Positions 21,072 through 33,000 of a stretch of DNA of 64,000 bases are shown piece after piece. The stretch spans positions 60,616 through 124,615 of the forward strand of contig KZ627157.1 in assembly GCA_002917775.1 (NCBI GenBank). The letters run 5' to 3'. This stretch comes from Glaciozyma antarctica PI12. Its lineage: Eukaryota; Basidiomycota; Microbotryomycetes; Kriegeriales; Camptobasidiaceae. The position numbers were made by a program, and so were the translations under genes. Each line of letters starts with the position of its first letter. Position 1 is the first letter of the stretch. The notes below the pieces were generated by a model. It saw only the letters and a list, made by a program, of their open reading frames with translations, did no database searches and was not told the DNA's origin.

Positions 21072-23453
21072 CTACATCTCGGGGACCATGTCGCCCTCTC
21101 CTCCCTCCTCGCCTCCTCCACCCATGTTCTGCACTCCTCCCTGTCCTCCCTCCTTCGGCCGACGAGCAGAAACGATGCTGCGCGAAAAAAGACGGGTCAG
21201 CGAGGTCGTAGTCGTCGCAAGCGGGGGGAACGTACTCGTCCACGCGAAGTAGTAGGCATGCAGACTGTGAAGCTGAGAATCAGTACCGAACGCGGTGGGG
21301 CAGGAAGCTGGAACGCGCCTCGATCGCAGTCTTGATCGTCTGAACCTTGACCGCTGCCGACTCGTACAATCCGTAGTCCTTCATGTCGACCACCTTGCCC
21401 GTCTCTCCATCGACACCGAACTGGTGTAGTCCCGCCGCGTGCTTAGCCTGCGCAAGCTCAACAGCATCAGCTCCATTATTCACCAAACCCAACGAAAGCA
21501 AACGCACCCTCAGCTCAGTCAACACGCGAATCGCGTTCCCACCGCAGTTCTGCACGAGCGTCCGGGGGATGACCTCCATCGCCTCCGCAACAGCCCTGTA
21601 AGGCCACCCCTCAACTCCCTCGATACTCTTCGCCTTGCGCGCCAATCCCACCGAAATCGCCATCTCAGTCGCTCCTCCCCCGGGGGCGAGTCGAGGGTCG
21701 AAGACGACGTTGCGAGCGACTGCCATCGCGTCGGCGAGGTTTCGGTCAATCTCGTGGAGGATGTCCTTGGAGGGACCGCGGAGGAGGATCGTGCAGGCTT
21801 TGGGAGACTTGCACTTGGTGAGGAAGGTGAAGTAGCTGCGCGAGAACGGGATCAGCGGCGCGTAGAGGGGAGAAGGGAGGAGGACCTACTCGTCGCCGAG
21901 CTTGTCAATGTGGAAGAGACCGCACTCGGTACCAACATCGGATTCGCGAAGGTCGTCGACGCGGTTGACGATGGTCGCTCCGCAAGCGCGGGCGATACGG
22001 TTGTTGTCGGACTTGCGAACGCGGCGGATGGCACTGATGGGAGGGTCGGCCTTGAGGAGGTAGTGTTGAGCGAGGTCTGCGATTCGCGAGGGCGTCAGGG
22101 TTGTTGCTGCGAGCGTCGAGAGCGGGAGGAACGCACCGGAGACTCCCTTCTCGGTAAAGATCAAGTCGGGCTTGAACTCGATGATCTTCTCGCACATCGC
22201 CTTGATCTGCTCCTCCTCAATCTCGAGAATCCTGTTCCAGTCGGCCTCGTTGGAGATCTCGATGTTGGTCTGACTCTCGCCCTTCTTGTACTCGAGCGGG
22301 CAGTCGAGCAGCACGATGCGAGGGTTCTCGATCCTCCGCCTCATCTTGGGGTGCGTGACGTCCTTGTTGACCATCACGCCGTCGAGCACAACCGAGTCCT
22401 CAATCTCGCCTCCGGGCACCTTCTCGACCTTGGCGTATCGCTTGATGTCGACCGTCTTGGCGCCGTTCTCGTCGCGCGCGACGGTGCGAATCGCCTGGAG
22501 AGCGAGCTTGCACATCATGTCGGACCAGCGCGAGACAAACTTGGTCCCGATGGAGGTCTTGATGAGCGCGAGCATCTCGGTCTCGTTGGAGGGGTCGACG
22601 GGGATGGAGATGGACTCGATGATGCGGAGAGCTTCCTCGAGAGCGCGCTTGAAGGCGGAGATGATGACGACGGGGTGGATGTTGCGCTCGAGGTGGGGAA
22701 GGGCTTGAGCGAGGATCTCACCGGCTGAGAGGAGCGTAGAGAAAGGGGTCAGCTCGCCGCTCCACCGCTGTCGGTCCACACGCCCAAGGAAACGCACCAA
22801 GGATGATGACACTGGTCGTTCCGTCTCCAACCTCCTCGTCCTGTGTCCGGGCGAGCTCGATCATGCTCTTCGCAGCGGGGTGCGCGACCTCAATCTCGCG
22901 AAGGATGGCGTTGCCGTCGTTGGTGAGCCTGCGCGAAGGAACGGTCAGCGCCTCTCCCCTGCCCTTCACGGGAGATTCTCAAAGCCTACAAAATGCCTCC
23001 CATAGCTGTGCGAGGCGAGCGAGAGAGTCAGCGCCAATCCTTCCATAAGCTCCCACTGACCGCTTTCCGCCCTCGTCCTCCCCAGCCATAAAGAGAGCTA
23101 CTTACGATCCAGGATCATCTTGAGCATAGCACGGGGACCTAGGACACGCCAGCAAACGCGTTAGCTCCTCCTCTCCATCTCCTCGTCACCACCGAAAACT
23201 CACCCAAGCACGTCCGAATGACATCTGCCACAGTCTGTGCACCGAGCCCGCGTTAGCTACGACGAGCGTGATTGCTCCCTCAGAGCCTCTCTACGCACCT
23301 TGCTGGCGATAATGTTGCTCGTGACAGCCTTGCGTCCCGTCTGGCGCTCGGCGGCGGTGTCTTTGGAGGAGTAGGGCGGCGTCAGCAAACTGCGTGGGAG
23401 GGGTAACGCAGGCGCCTGGACTCACTCATGACGATAACGGGCTGCTGCGACAT
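21072..23453 (-). CDS. CCT3: Chaperonin CCT/TRiC subunit gamma
   Basis: Subunit of the cytosolic TRiC ring that folds actin and tubulin. Starts MSQQPVIVM at 23453. Small 5' exons encode [27 protein letters not shown] and [10 protein letters not shown], then [35 protein letters not shown] (nucleotide-binding GDGTT), [81 protein letters not shown] and [12 protein letters not shown] 57-nt in-phase intron lies inside the stretch [11 protein letters not shown]. The last exons give [13 protein letters not shown] and a Gly-rich tail ending GDMVPEM, as in gamma subunits; TAG at 21072-21074. The long open frame antisense to this gene is a GC shadow. No frame break found. Confidence 0.94.
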
Positions 23454-23918
23454 CTTGAGAGATTCGTAGGGGCGGGAAGGGGGAAGGAGAGAAGCAACGG
23501 GCGCGAGAGAGCGCTCAGAGCTTCGACAGCTGGAACGCGCCTGGCCCTCCTTGTCTTCGACCAACCTCGCCCACCAGCTCCTGCTCTCCAGTCTTGACCA
23601 GTCTGGATCCAATGGAAGGCCACTGAACCGCTTGCAAAAGCGCCCGTTGGAGCCTGCTCGTCCCCCGACGCCGACAACCTCACAACGCGCCTCCCTCTCC
23701 GCCGTCTCGTTCGCAGACCTGCTCCTCCTCCTTCGTGCTCGTTCGAGCCGCGCAGCGAGGCTCAAAAGCTCAACACGCGTTTCTCTCTTCGGTGCAGGTC
23801 AATGTCGCTTCCAAGCTGCGAGCAGGCTCCTGACCGCCTCCGGACTCTCGCTCGCGGGAATCGCTTGCTCCTGGCTTGCTCCAGACGTTGCTGCAACATA
23901 AACGAGCGTAGCCCCTGC
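23454..23918. other. Intergenic region CCT3 / short-chain dehydrogenase
   Basis: 465 bp between the CCT3 start and the stop of the next minus-strand gene. It should hold the CCT3 promoter. Nothing else recognised. Confidence 0.45.
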
Positions 23919-25359
23919 TTATTCTCCTCTCCGTTCCAGCCGCTCCCAAACCAATCGCTCGCTAAACTCCCACAGTTCGCTCGCGAGGTCCTCATCCTGC
24001 GCCAGCGAGTTCGGCGCAACTTGCGCGAACGGCACCAAATACGACCCACTGCTCTCTCACAAGCATCAGCTTCCATTCGTCAAGTTCCTCTGGAAACGCA
24101 CCTCAAGCGCCTCTGCTCAACCGCCTCAGCACAAGCGGCGAACAAGACCGTCCTCGCTCCCTCCTCCGGCGTCAGCAGGAACCACGGCACAATCTTTTCC
24201 GCCAGCCACCGAGTCCAGGGGTACGACGCCGAAGTTCCTCTCGAGAGCGAAGTGGCGACGAGACCAGGATGGACCGCGATGGTGATGAGCGAGGGGTATA
24301 GGCGGGAGAGGTGGAGTGCGAAGAGGAGGTTGAGGAGTTTGGATTGACCGTAGCGCGTGAAAGTTGAGGAAAGATGGGCGGTGAGGAGGGAGGGGAAGAG
24401 GGGTCGGGGTGACCAGGAGTGGGCTGCGAAGGAGGGTTCAGTGGGGGCGAGAGTGGGGAGGGGAGGACGCACCGTTTGAGGTCAGGATTATGGCGCGCGA
24501 GGAGGGAGTGAAAAGAAGTAGAGGCAGGAGGACGCGGGTGGAAGGCACGAACGATTAGATGATAAGGCCAAGCCATGATTCCAGCTGAGGGGTGTATAAC
24601 GCTAAATCAGTTTTTCTGAACCGTCGGGGAGACAAGTGGAGCGAGGAGGAGAGGAGCGCACCGTTCGCAACTGCGAAGGAGGTCAATTGAGTTCGCAGAG
24701 AGCCGTTCAGGAAATCTCACCGACGATATGGAGCTGCGACTCCTTCGCAATCAACGGTCTGGCTGCTTGCTGACAGCTCTTGAGATCCGTGAGATCGAAG
24801 AGCAGAAAGGAGAGCCTGCCCTTTCGCTCCGAAGCTGCGCAAGCCAGCTCGATTTGGGACATTGCTGCGACGGCTTTGGATTCGCTTCGACCTGCGATGC
24901 AGGTTCAGAATTCAGACAGAGAGGAGAACGAAGCGAGACGGCGAACAGGCGAGGTAGACGTGCGCTCCATGAGCGAACAGCGCACGAGAGCTGAATCGCG
25001 CGTAAGCGGGTGAGCCAGTGCAGGGAACTGGGGAGCTCACACTTCGTAGCCGCTTCCACAGTTCCCTTCAGTCACGACTGCCACCTGGTGGGCTGTCTCA
25101 GCGCTCCATCGACCAGATCCCTGAGGATTGAGCTCACCTTGCCGCTCAGATCGCACAGGTCGCTCTCATCCCAGTCGTTCCGGCCCACGACGCCGCCGAG
25201 CTGGTTGCGGATCCAGGTGAAGAACAGCTTGAGCGGGTTCAAAGCAGATCGGAGGAGAGGAAGAAGGGAAGGAGTCGACGCCCCCCTCAAGCGGAGGTCG
25301 CGCGTCGCGCCGCCTCTCTCCCTCCTACTCCTCACCGTCCCACCTTTCGTCTCCAGCAC
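23919..25359 (-). pseudogene. Short-chain dehydrogenase/reductase, apparently damaged
   Basis: NAD(P)-dependent SDR of the retinol dehydrogenase/WWOX-like fungal type. Seen on spliced reading: LKLFFTWIRNQL, DLSGK|VAVVTEGNCGSGYEV (the TGGNxGIGYE dinucleotide motif with a Gly-to-Glu and an Ile-to-Ser change), GAHVYLAC, FLLFDLTDLKSC, LHIVVANAGIMAWPYHL (NNAG-type motif), RAIILTSNAHSW (catalytic Ser strand), RYGQSKLLN (catalytic YxxxK), HPGLVATSL, and a C-terminal YLVPFAQVAPNS to ELWEFSERLVWE ending at TAA 23919-23921. A 9-nt microexon carries part of the NAG motif. Three faults: no ATG in frame at the 5' end; about 20 residues usually found after AGIMA-PYxLT (DGxExQFxxNxxGHF) are absent; and the frame shifts there (near 24545-24560). 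It may be a pseudogene or a mis-assembled gene. Confidence 0.6.
24662..24670 (-). other. 9-nt microexon in the dehydrogenase
   Basis: TTGCGAACG (minus strand) lies between a 50-nt intron ending CTTCGCAG and a 77-nt intron starting GTGCGC. Joined as GTC-G|TT-GCG-AAC-G|CT it encodes V-A-N-A and completes the NNAG-type motif VVANAGIMA. Confidence 0.7.
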
Positions 25360-25466
25360 TCTCGCCCAGGACTTCCTTTAACCTATCCCGTCCGCCCTCT
25401 TCCCCAACCCCGCCACAGCATCCCTCGAGCTCGACCGGACCCACGAACGACCTCCTCCCTCTCGGC

Positions 25467-27171
25467 ATGGGACTGGGAGAAGGACTCGGTAAGCAACCAG
25501 ACAGCTTCTACAAGAAGAAGGAATACGTCTTCGAAAAGGTGCTTGGACATGGATCGTTTGGCGAGGTCAAACAGGCGACGTGGACGCGTGCTGAGGACGG
25601 CGTCAAGCTCGAGGTCGCGGTGAAGGTGATCAGGAAGAAGCAGCTCAAGGGGGATACGAAGACGGTCTTTGCCGAAATGAATATGCTCAAAGAGCTTAAT
25701 CATCCCAACATCGGTGAGCTGGTTCGCTGCAGACGAGAAGGGAGGGAGGCGGGAGCTGAGCTTTGCTATGAGCTACAGTCAAGTTCTACGACTCGTTTGA
25801 GAGCAGGGAGAAGTTCTTCCTCGTCTTCCAGCTCGCGAGCAGATGAGCAGCTCTTTGATCGCATCTCGGTCCAAGGGGGGAAGTTTACCGAGGTCGATGC
25901 CGTGGCTGTCGTGCGGAGCGTGCTGGTACGTTGGAGCTTCGACCGACGAGGACGGGCGCTGATGAGCTTCGCTTATACAGGAAGGCATCAAGTACCTTCA
26001 TGGTGCGCCCTGCGAGCTCTCAACGAGGAATGAAGCTGACGATCTGCTTCCTGCGCAGCTCATGGCGTCGTTCACCGCGATCTCAAGCCCGAGAACCTGC
26101 TCTAGTTCGTCTGCTTCTCCTGCCTCTGCTGAATAAACCGCGGAGCTAAACTTCACCCGTTCACAGCCTGCGACCAGGTGCCAACGACCTTGTGATTGCT
26201 GATTTCGGAATCGCGGAGCACATTGGTCCTGGAGAGATCCTGCATTCCCTCGCTGGGAGTCCGGGCTACGCAGGTACGCTGAGTAATTTTTTTGCTGGAA
26301 GTTCGGGAGCTCACCTGTCTCGAAGCTCCCGAGGTTCTGCAGCAGAAGGGACACGGTACCGCGGTCGATCTGTGGTCGCTTGGGTGAGTTCTGCTCGCCT
26401 TCGCCGACGAGCTCTCGACTAACTCTATCCCTCCCCCAGCGTCGTCACCTACACATTGTGAGCTGCTTCTTCTTCTGCGAGGATTCAGCTCGCTAACCTT
26501 GAGCAGGCTTTGCGGCTACAGTCCATTTCGCTCGTCCAACACTCGGGAGTTGATTCAGGAGTGTTCTGCTGCTCGCATCGAATTGTACGAACTCGCTCTG
26601 CGTTCTTGATCTTCGAGCTGACGACTTCGCTTTGCCAGCCACGACCGCTACTGGAAGAACGTGAATCACGAAGCGAAGGACTTCATCAAGGCGCTCATTC
26701 GGCCTGATCCTGCTGAGCGGCCCACGGCCGAGCAAGCGCTCAAGCACAAGGTCCGTATACGCAATGCACTCCCCTTTGTCTCTCGCTGATTTCGCGACTC
26801 TCCGCAGTGGCTCACGGATCATCTCCCTGTCACGGAGCACGATCTCTCTCAAGGCTTGCGCGACAACTGGTGCGTCTCCTCCCTCTACTCCGCGTTGGGC
26901 CCTTTCTGACTCTCCCGCCCAACGCAGGAACCCCAAGCGTCGCTGGAAGAGCACCGTCGCTTCCATCATCGCGGGAAGTCGCCTTGCGAAGGGAGGTCTT
27001 GCGAATCGCGAGCGTGCCGACTCGTCACCTACCAGCGAGAGGATCGATTCGGACGATGAGGAGGACGGGTTCCATACGGGCGACGAAGGCGAGGTGGAGA
27101 GGCGTAGCAGGGAGATCGCGCGGGTCAAGGTGGAGGAGCTCAGCGAGCAGCTGGGGGAGCTGAAGGCGTGA
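25467..27171 (+). CDS. CMK1: Ca2+/calmodulin-dependent protein kinase
   Basis: Ser/Thr kinase of the CaMK group. Seen: Gly loop GHGSFGEV, ATP Lys in VAVKVIRKK, HGVVHRDLKPENLL catalytic loop, DFGIAEHIGPGE, SLAGSPGYAAPEVLQQKG activation segment with the APE motif, [33 protein letters not shown] and ALIRPDPAERPTAEQALKHKW. Past the kinase domain, NPKRRWKSTVASIIAGSRLA could be the autoinhibitory/calmodulin-binding helix; an acidic Ser-rich tail follows. Many introns. Between FFLVFQLAS and EQLFDRIS the frame must move +1 at 25835-25850: the first frame meets TGA at once, where the family has GGELFDRI. Start at 25467 (MGLGEGLGKQ). The gene is head-to-head with the dehydrogenase, about 110 bp apart. 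Cmk1 versus Cmk2 is undecided. Confidence 0.85.
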
Positions 27172-27337
27172 GCACGGGGGGAGTTGTATAGCTTGTCCTT
27201 ATGTGTCTACTTTGTTTGCAAGCGCAAGTTCGTATCGCAGGCAAGTTCAGCGCCCTTGAGGCCGTCAAACAGCAGACGCGGCGGCTCGCGTCGTCAGCTC
27301 GTCAGCACGTTCGCCCTTTCCCTCCCTCCCTCTCCCC

Positions 27338-29601
27338 ATGTTCTCCGCCCTCTTCTCCAGTCTCCACAAGAAGAAGCCCACATCGCCTCCCTCTCCAACC
27401 GCCTCTCCCACCGCCTCCCGCACAGCCAACGCCGCCCAATCGTCCTCCCAAAACCACCCCTCCCCCCAGGACGTCGCGGCCGACCTTGTCCTCGCACCGC
27501 GCCGCTCTACGTCTCCCGAATCAGAAGACCGGTTTTTTCAGATGGACGTGCTGAAAGAGAAGGATCGGGGGAGCGAGGGAGGAGGGCGTAGGAAGCGTGA
27601 GAGGAACGCGGGCTTTGTGGTGGAAGTCGAGGTTCGGGGGAAGAGGAAGAAGAAGAGCGCGGAGGAGGCAAGGGAGGAGAAGGAGAGGAGCCCGACGCCG
27701 CTGGAGAAGGTCGGTCGTAAGAAGGTCGTTAGGGAGGAGGAGGAGGAGGTCGCCGCGTCCGAGGAGGGGGCTGAGATGGTCGAGGACGAGGAGGAGGAGG
27801 TCGCTGTGGTGGGAGAAAGTGCGATAGTGGAGAGCGACGAGAGCGAGACTGGTGACGAGGAGGGGAGCCCATACGGTTCGCAGGACGGCCAGGAGCAGCT
27901 CGATTCGGGTCCGGAGGACGCGGCCAGCGTCTCTGCCGGCTTCGAACCAATCTCGGCTTCGACCAAGAAGCAGCTGGACGACGTTGCACAGTCGAGGGCG
28001 TTCAAGGTCGCTATCAGTGCGTCTTTGCGTTCCTCGCTCGCCGTCTAATTCACCGCTGACTGCGCTGCTCCTTTGCTCAGTCGAAGACGACGACGACCAA
28101 TCGGCTGGCAAGTTCAGGCGTGGCGACATCATGGAGCTGCTCAGTGGTACGCTGGATGAAACTTGGCTAGCGGAGCTGAAGGAAGTACGGCAAGTTACTC
28201 ATTCTCTCTCTTCGGCCGACCTTTCCTGACACCAATCCTCGCAGAGGTCTCGAGTCGGATATCGCGGAAGCATTGGACTCCGAGGGCAACGTACGCCGTC
28301 GTGCGAGTGGCCAAGTTCAGATCAGTTGTCGAACCTTGTACCTTCGCTCAGCGTGGCTCTACTCTGCTGCTCAATTTCGGGAGGTGGAAGGCGACACACG
28401 GTGAGACCTTCACGCATGCGCTCCCAGCGTTTACTGATGTCCTTTCATCCAGGCGGTTCAAGCCTCACCTCAAATTCCTCGGCGAGAACGAGCTTGTGAG
28501 GACGGATCATTCCGACTGGGTGCGGCAAGGCGAGCTCAAGAGTGCTAGTGCGAGCAACTCTTCTTCTCGATTCTCAGAATTCTGCTGATAGTATCTCCCC
28601 CGTAGAACCCGAGACGTTCGTCGCCACCGCCTCGATTCGTGTGAGCTGCACTAACTCGCTCTTCTCGCAGAATCTTCCTCTTCGACGATTCCTACCCAAT
28701 CGACTCGTCACCCGCCCCTCGATCGCACCCACTATCCCTCCTCGGTTCTGCTTCCCCCTCCTTCCTGTTCGGCGACAACCCTCCGCCTTCCTGTGTCGAC
28801 GACGAGTTCGCAGGAGCGAAGTACGCTCGCGCATCGTTCGAGTTTAAACCCTCGAAAGCGACCATCGACGCGTACGAGAAGTCGCAGGGGAAGCGCAAGT
28901 CGGGCAAGCTTCTCTACGGGACAAAAGGGAAGCTCCCTGGACCTCCTCTCGTTCGTCCTTTCCGAAATTTTCTCGCTCCGCCTTGACGCTGATACCACTC
29001 CTTCTCCCTTCGGCAGACGCTCAATCCACATTCCCTCTCCAACACTCCCTACAACCCCTCGGTCCCTCAGCACTTCTCGCACCACACCCAGACCTGGTAT
29101 TCAGTCACCGATCTCCGCAAGATCACATCTTACAAGTCGGAGCGCAGCATCGGGGTGCATGAACTCGACGAGGACCTGCGCGACGAGGAGGAGGACGACA
29201 GCGACGCGTCGACCGACTACGACGAGCCGAGGAGCGCTGCTCAGTCGTCTGCGATGAAGCGCGGACGGAAGCCAAAGGTCTCAGTTCGACCGAAGAAGAA
29301 GACGAAGGCGGTCGATATTCCCGAAGCGCTGGACGCCCTAGCAAGCGAGCCGATTGTGCGAGGTGGAGTCTGGGGGTTGACGGGGAATGCGCTCCTCGTC
29401 ACCTGGGCGAGGGAGATTGTGGAGCGGGTGAAGAGTGGGACTGCGAGGGAGAAGGACGAGGAGAATGGGGAGCGACTGGTGGAGGACGCGGAGAGTTGGA
29501 GACGAGGAGTGGAGGCGAGGAGGGAGGAGGGGGACTTGGACGAGGGGTCGCCGCCGGAGGGAATGGTTTGGGTCTGTCCCGAGGGTCGATGGAGGATTTG
29601 A
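27338..29601 (+). CDS. Acidic nuclear protein with BAH-like domain
   Basis: Probably chromatin-associated. The N-terminal 230 residues are low-complexity: Ser/Pro-rich, then Lys/Arg clusters (GKRKKK, GRKKVV) and Glu/Asp runs. A fold-like region follows across three short introns: GDIMELLSGTLDETWLAELKE, LYLRSAWLYSAAQFREVEGD and LGENELVRTDHSDWV. A WxY strand followed by NE(L/V)xxxDHxDW resembles a bromo-adjacent homology (BAH) domain. Then RIFLFDDSYPID, a Lys-rich stretch (GKRKSGKLLYGTKGK), YNPSVPQHFSHHTQTWYSV, an acidic patch, the basic MKRGRKPKVSVRPKKKTK (AT-hook-like) and a helical C-terminus ending WVCPEGRWRI. TGA at 29599-29601. The exon joins around 28550-28680 are the least certain. BAH is inference from motif shape. 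Confidence 0.55.
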
Positions 29602-30017
29602 GTGAGAGCGTTCTTGGTAGTTCTGTTGTTGTAACTCGCGTGGAAACGAGAGGGTTGTTGGGAAAGAGCAGCGAGCGCCAACAACAACGACCTCGTCTCT
29701 GCTCGCTCGCGCTGGGGAGCTCGCTCGTCTTCCTTCCCAACTCTCTCCTCTCTCAAACGCCCGCGCGCCACAGCACCCACCCCAAGCCTTCAGATTCCAC
29801 TACCCAACAAGCTCGACTCCCCGTCGCGATCTCCTCCCCCCTCGAACCGGCGACTCGACTCTCCCCAACGTCACCTCCCAGCGCACTGGTGGTGATTCCG
29901 CCTCGAGTGGCTATCGGCCTTCGCTCAGAGATATGGTGCGTACTGCGCTTGCACTGGCTGTTCCTGAGGAGCGTGTCAAGCTCGAGGCAGGCCGCGGGAA
30001 GGTGACCGAGCGGGGGA
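29602..30017. other. Intergenic / 5' leader region before the lipase-like gene
   Basis: About 400 bp. An ATG directly followed by a GTGCGT donor-like sequence at about 29935 may mark a first exon of the next gene; I could not connect it to an acceptor in frame. Confidence 0.35.
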
Positions 30018-33000
30018 GTGGGGGGACCCCTGCCTGTCAACTCCACGGCGTCCCATCGAGCAGAACGGAACGTGCTTGCCCTTCTATCTTCGCTAGGGAG
30101 TATTTCGTTTGGCAGAGCGCCAGAGACTCGCTTCAGCGCGCCCTCTGGACTGTCCGCTGACCACCACGTTCTCCCTGCACAGAGCTGGTCCACCACACCC
30201 TCTCGCCCAGCACCACCAGTCACCTCTACAACCCCCAGCAGCCTATTTGGCTCGTCGCTCACCCCTTCCCGCTCCTCCCGCTCTCTCGCCTCCTCCTCCG
30301 CGTCAGCCACCTCCCTTCTCACGCGCCAAAAGGCCGAAATGGACGACGACAAGCTCAGCATCCGCAGCGGGCGCAGTGGGAGGAGCAACATAACGATGAA
30401 CGGGAACGCAAGGTCGAGGGGCGCAAGCTTTGCCAGCGTGGCGAGCGGGCGTACGGCCGTCGAGCGGAGGAGCAGCGGTGGCAAGGACGGAGCGGAGATG
30501 GAGATGGAGCTCGAGGTCCCGCGATCTGCCTCGCCGGTAGCGGATCCAGGCGAGGAGGAGACCGTGAGGGTGCGTCCGGAGGCGAGCGCGAGAGGCGGAA
30601 CGGCTCCGCAGGTCGTCAAGCGGCAGCGACTCGAGGGAGCTCCTGAGTCGGAGGCAGCTCGGCGCTCGACCTGGTTTGGGACAGGCGCATGGCGAGGAGG
30701 AGCAGCTTTGGAGGCCCTTGCAACTCTCCCAGTTCCTCCGACGTCGAACAGCGAGGACTTCACCTCGACTCTTTCGCCAACCGAGCCCGCGCTCCCATCG
30801 ACCTCTTCCCTCCCTTCCCGCCTTCCTCCCACTTCCACCCCCATCCCTCCCTCCCCAGCACCAATCGCGACCGCCATTATCCTTTCAACTCCAACTCCTC
30901 GAGCTCAGCCGACCTCCCCCCTCTCCCATCGCACCTCGTGGTGGTCCCTCGCCTCCGCAGCTGCCGAACCTCCTACCACCGCTCCAGCTCCTCTCGAGTC
31001 AATTCCCGACGAAGCTTCCTCGCCTCCCGCCGCCGCCTCAAGCAGCACGACGGACGGAACGCGACGTTTCGATGTTCCTGGCCTCGCAGCAGAGCGAGAG
31101 CGAGCGGCGGAGCGAGCGAGGGAGGATGAGCGAGTAAGGCAACGAGCGGCACTGGGAGTGCAGCCTAGGGGTTGGTTGTCGCTCGTCTCGCTCTCAAAGT
31201 CGGCGAGTCTGGCGGACGTGCATTCTGCGGCGGTGGAGAATGAGGGAGGGACTGCGACGCCTTCGAATGAGGCGGTGGAGACCGAGGAGGGTAAGCAAAT
31301 CGCTTTTCGTTGATGGAGGATTCCATTGACGAGACTGGGAAATGTAGGATCGGGTGGGACGCTCAAAGGACGCGCATCGCCTGTCGACGACACGACGCTC
31401 ACTCCAACCCCTCGCCGTCGACAAGTCACCTCCGTCGCGGCGGTGCAGCGTACCTCCTGGTGGGACTGGGTCGCTGGGTCCTCCGATTCCGAGCCTGGTC
31501 CCATCGAGACCGTCGCCGAAGAGCCAGAACCTACGCCGGAGCCAGAACCGGAGCCAGAACCACTCGACACGACCTCCTCAATCAGCTCTCTCTCGCTCAG
31601 CTCAACGTCGTCGACAGCTTCGGCACCGAAGACTTGGCGGCAAGCGATCTGGGGCGAGTACCCGCAGGAGACGGCATTGAGGGTGCAGAAGGCGCAGGCG
31701 CAGCAGCTCGTTTATCAGGCGGAAGCGTTAATCATCAGCGCCCCTTCGACGAAGCCCGTCGAGGTTCCCAACTCCCCATCGACCCTTGCCTCCGAGCCCA
31801 CTTCCGCCAGCCCTCCCCTCCCCGCGCCCGTTCACGCCCTCAAGCACAAGGCGTCGTGGGCGTTCTTTCCGCGAGGATCCGGTGACGCCACTCCCCAGCC
31901 TTCATCACCATCCACGTCTCCCCTCGCCCCTTCCACCTTCGACCGCGGCGGCCTCAATCCCGCTAAACCTCACTCCCTCCTCTCCAAGCCCTTCGCCACC
32001 GTCACCCCTTCCGCCTCGTCGCGCGCATCCTCCCGTTCGCGTGACTCGGCTCCCAATTCCCCCCGCCTAGGTCCCCAGCCCGACGGTCCACTCAAGCCTC
32101 TCACCGGCTCGATTCGCTCCGGCCCACGCACAGCAGCCTACGAGCCCGACCCGCCTTTCGAGAACCTCGTCTTACCGACTTTCGAGGACACATTCCTCCG
32201 GCCGCCGAGGAGCTTCCCGCCGAGGAAGTCGAAGCTTACTCAGGCCGTTTCGGTCGTGAGCGCGTACCTGTTTGCGCAGCCGCCGAGGGTGCTGGGGGGA
32301 GGGGAGGTGATGAGGGTGGACCCGGCGGAGAGGTTGCCGAAGAGCTTTCAAACAATGGGGGAGCTCCCGAGGTTGGAAAAGATGAAGAGGGTCGTCACGA
32401 TTGGGGTTCATGTGAGTCGTCGCTTCCGGAGATGGAGGGTAGATGCTGACTGCGCTCGACGACAGGGATGGTTCCCGAATCCTCGCCTCAAGTCTGTCTT
32501 TGGAGAGCCGACGGGCACCAGGTACGTTTCCAGCTACTCTACCGTCCTCGACTCTCGTTGACCCTCATCCGCAGCGTGAAATTTGCCACGATGATGCACG
32601 ATTCTGTGCAAGCCTACCTCGAATCGCACGGCATTACCTCGTTCAACATCCAAGCGATCGCGCTCGAGGGAGACGGACAAGTCGACGACCGTGTCTCGAA
32701 GCTCTACTCGCAGCTCGTCGGACGCCCCGAATGGCTCGAGGCGCTCAAGAAGGCCGACGTCGTCTTCCTCGCAACACATTCTCAGGGAAGTGTCGTCTCG
32801 ACGCACTTGCTGGCGAAGATGGTGGAGGAGGGATTGGTGACCGGGGCCAAGACGCACATGCTGGCGATGTGCGGGATCGCTCAAGGACCTTGTGAGTTCT
32901 TTGCCGTCGAGGAGCGAAGACTATGGCTAACACAGCCTACAGTTGTCTACTTGAGCCAGTCGTACGCTCTCTCGCCCTACTTTACTTACCTCGAGTCGGC

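Noticed and set aside
21439-22728. Open frame of about 430 codons on the + strand
   Set aside because: Exactly antisense to well-conserved CCT3 exons; Val/Glu/Asp-rich shadow of GC-rich codons with no domain.
29753-30877. Open frame of about 374 codons on the - strand
   Set aside because: Antisense to the low-complexity part of the lipase-like gene; Ser/Ala/Arg-rich without domain.
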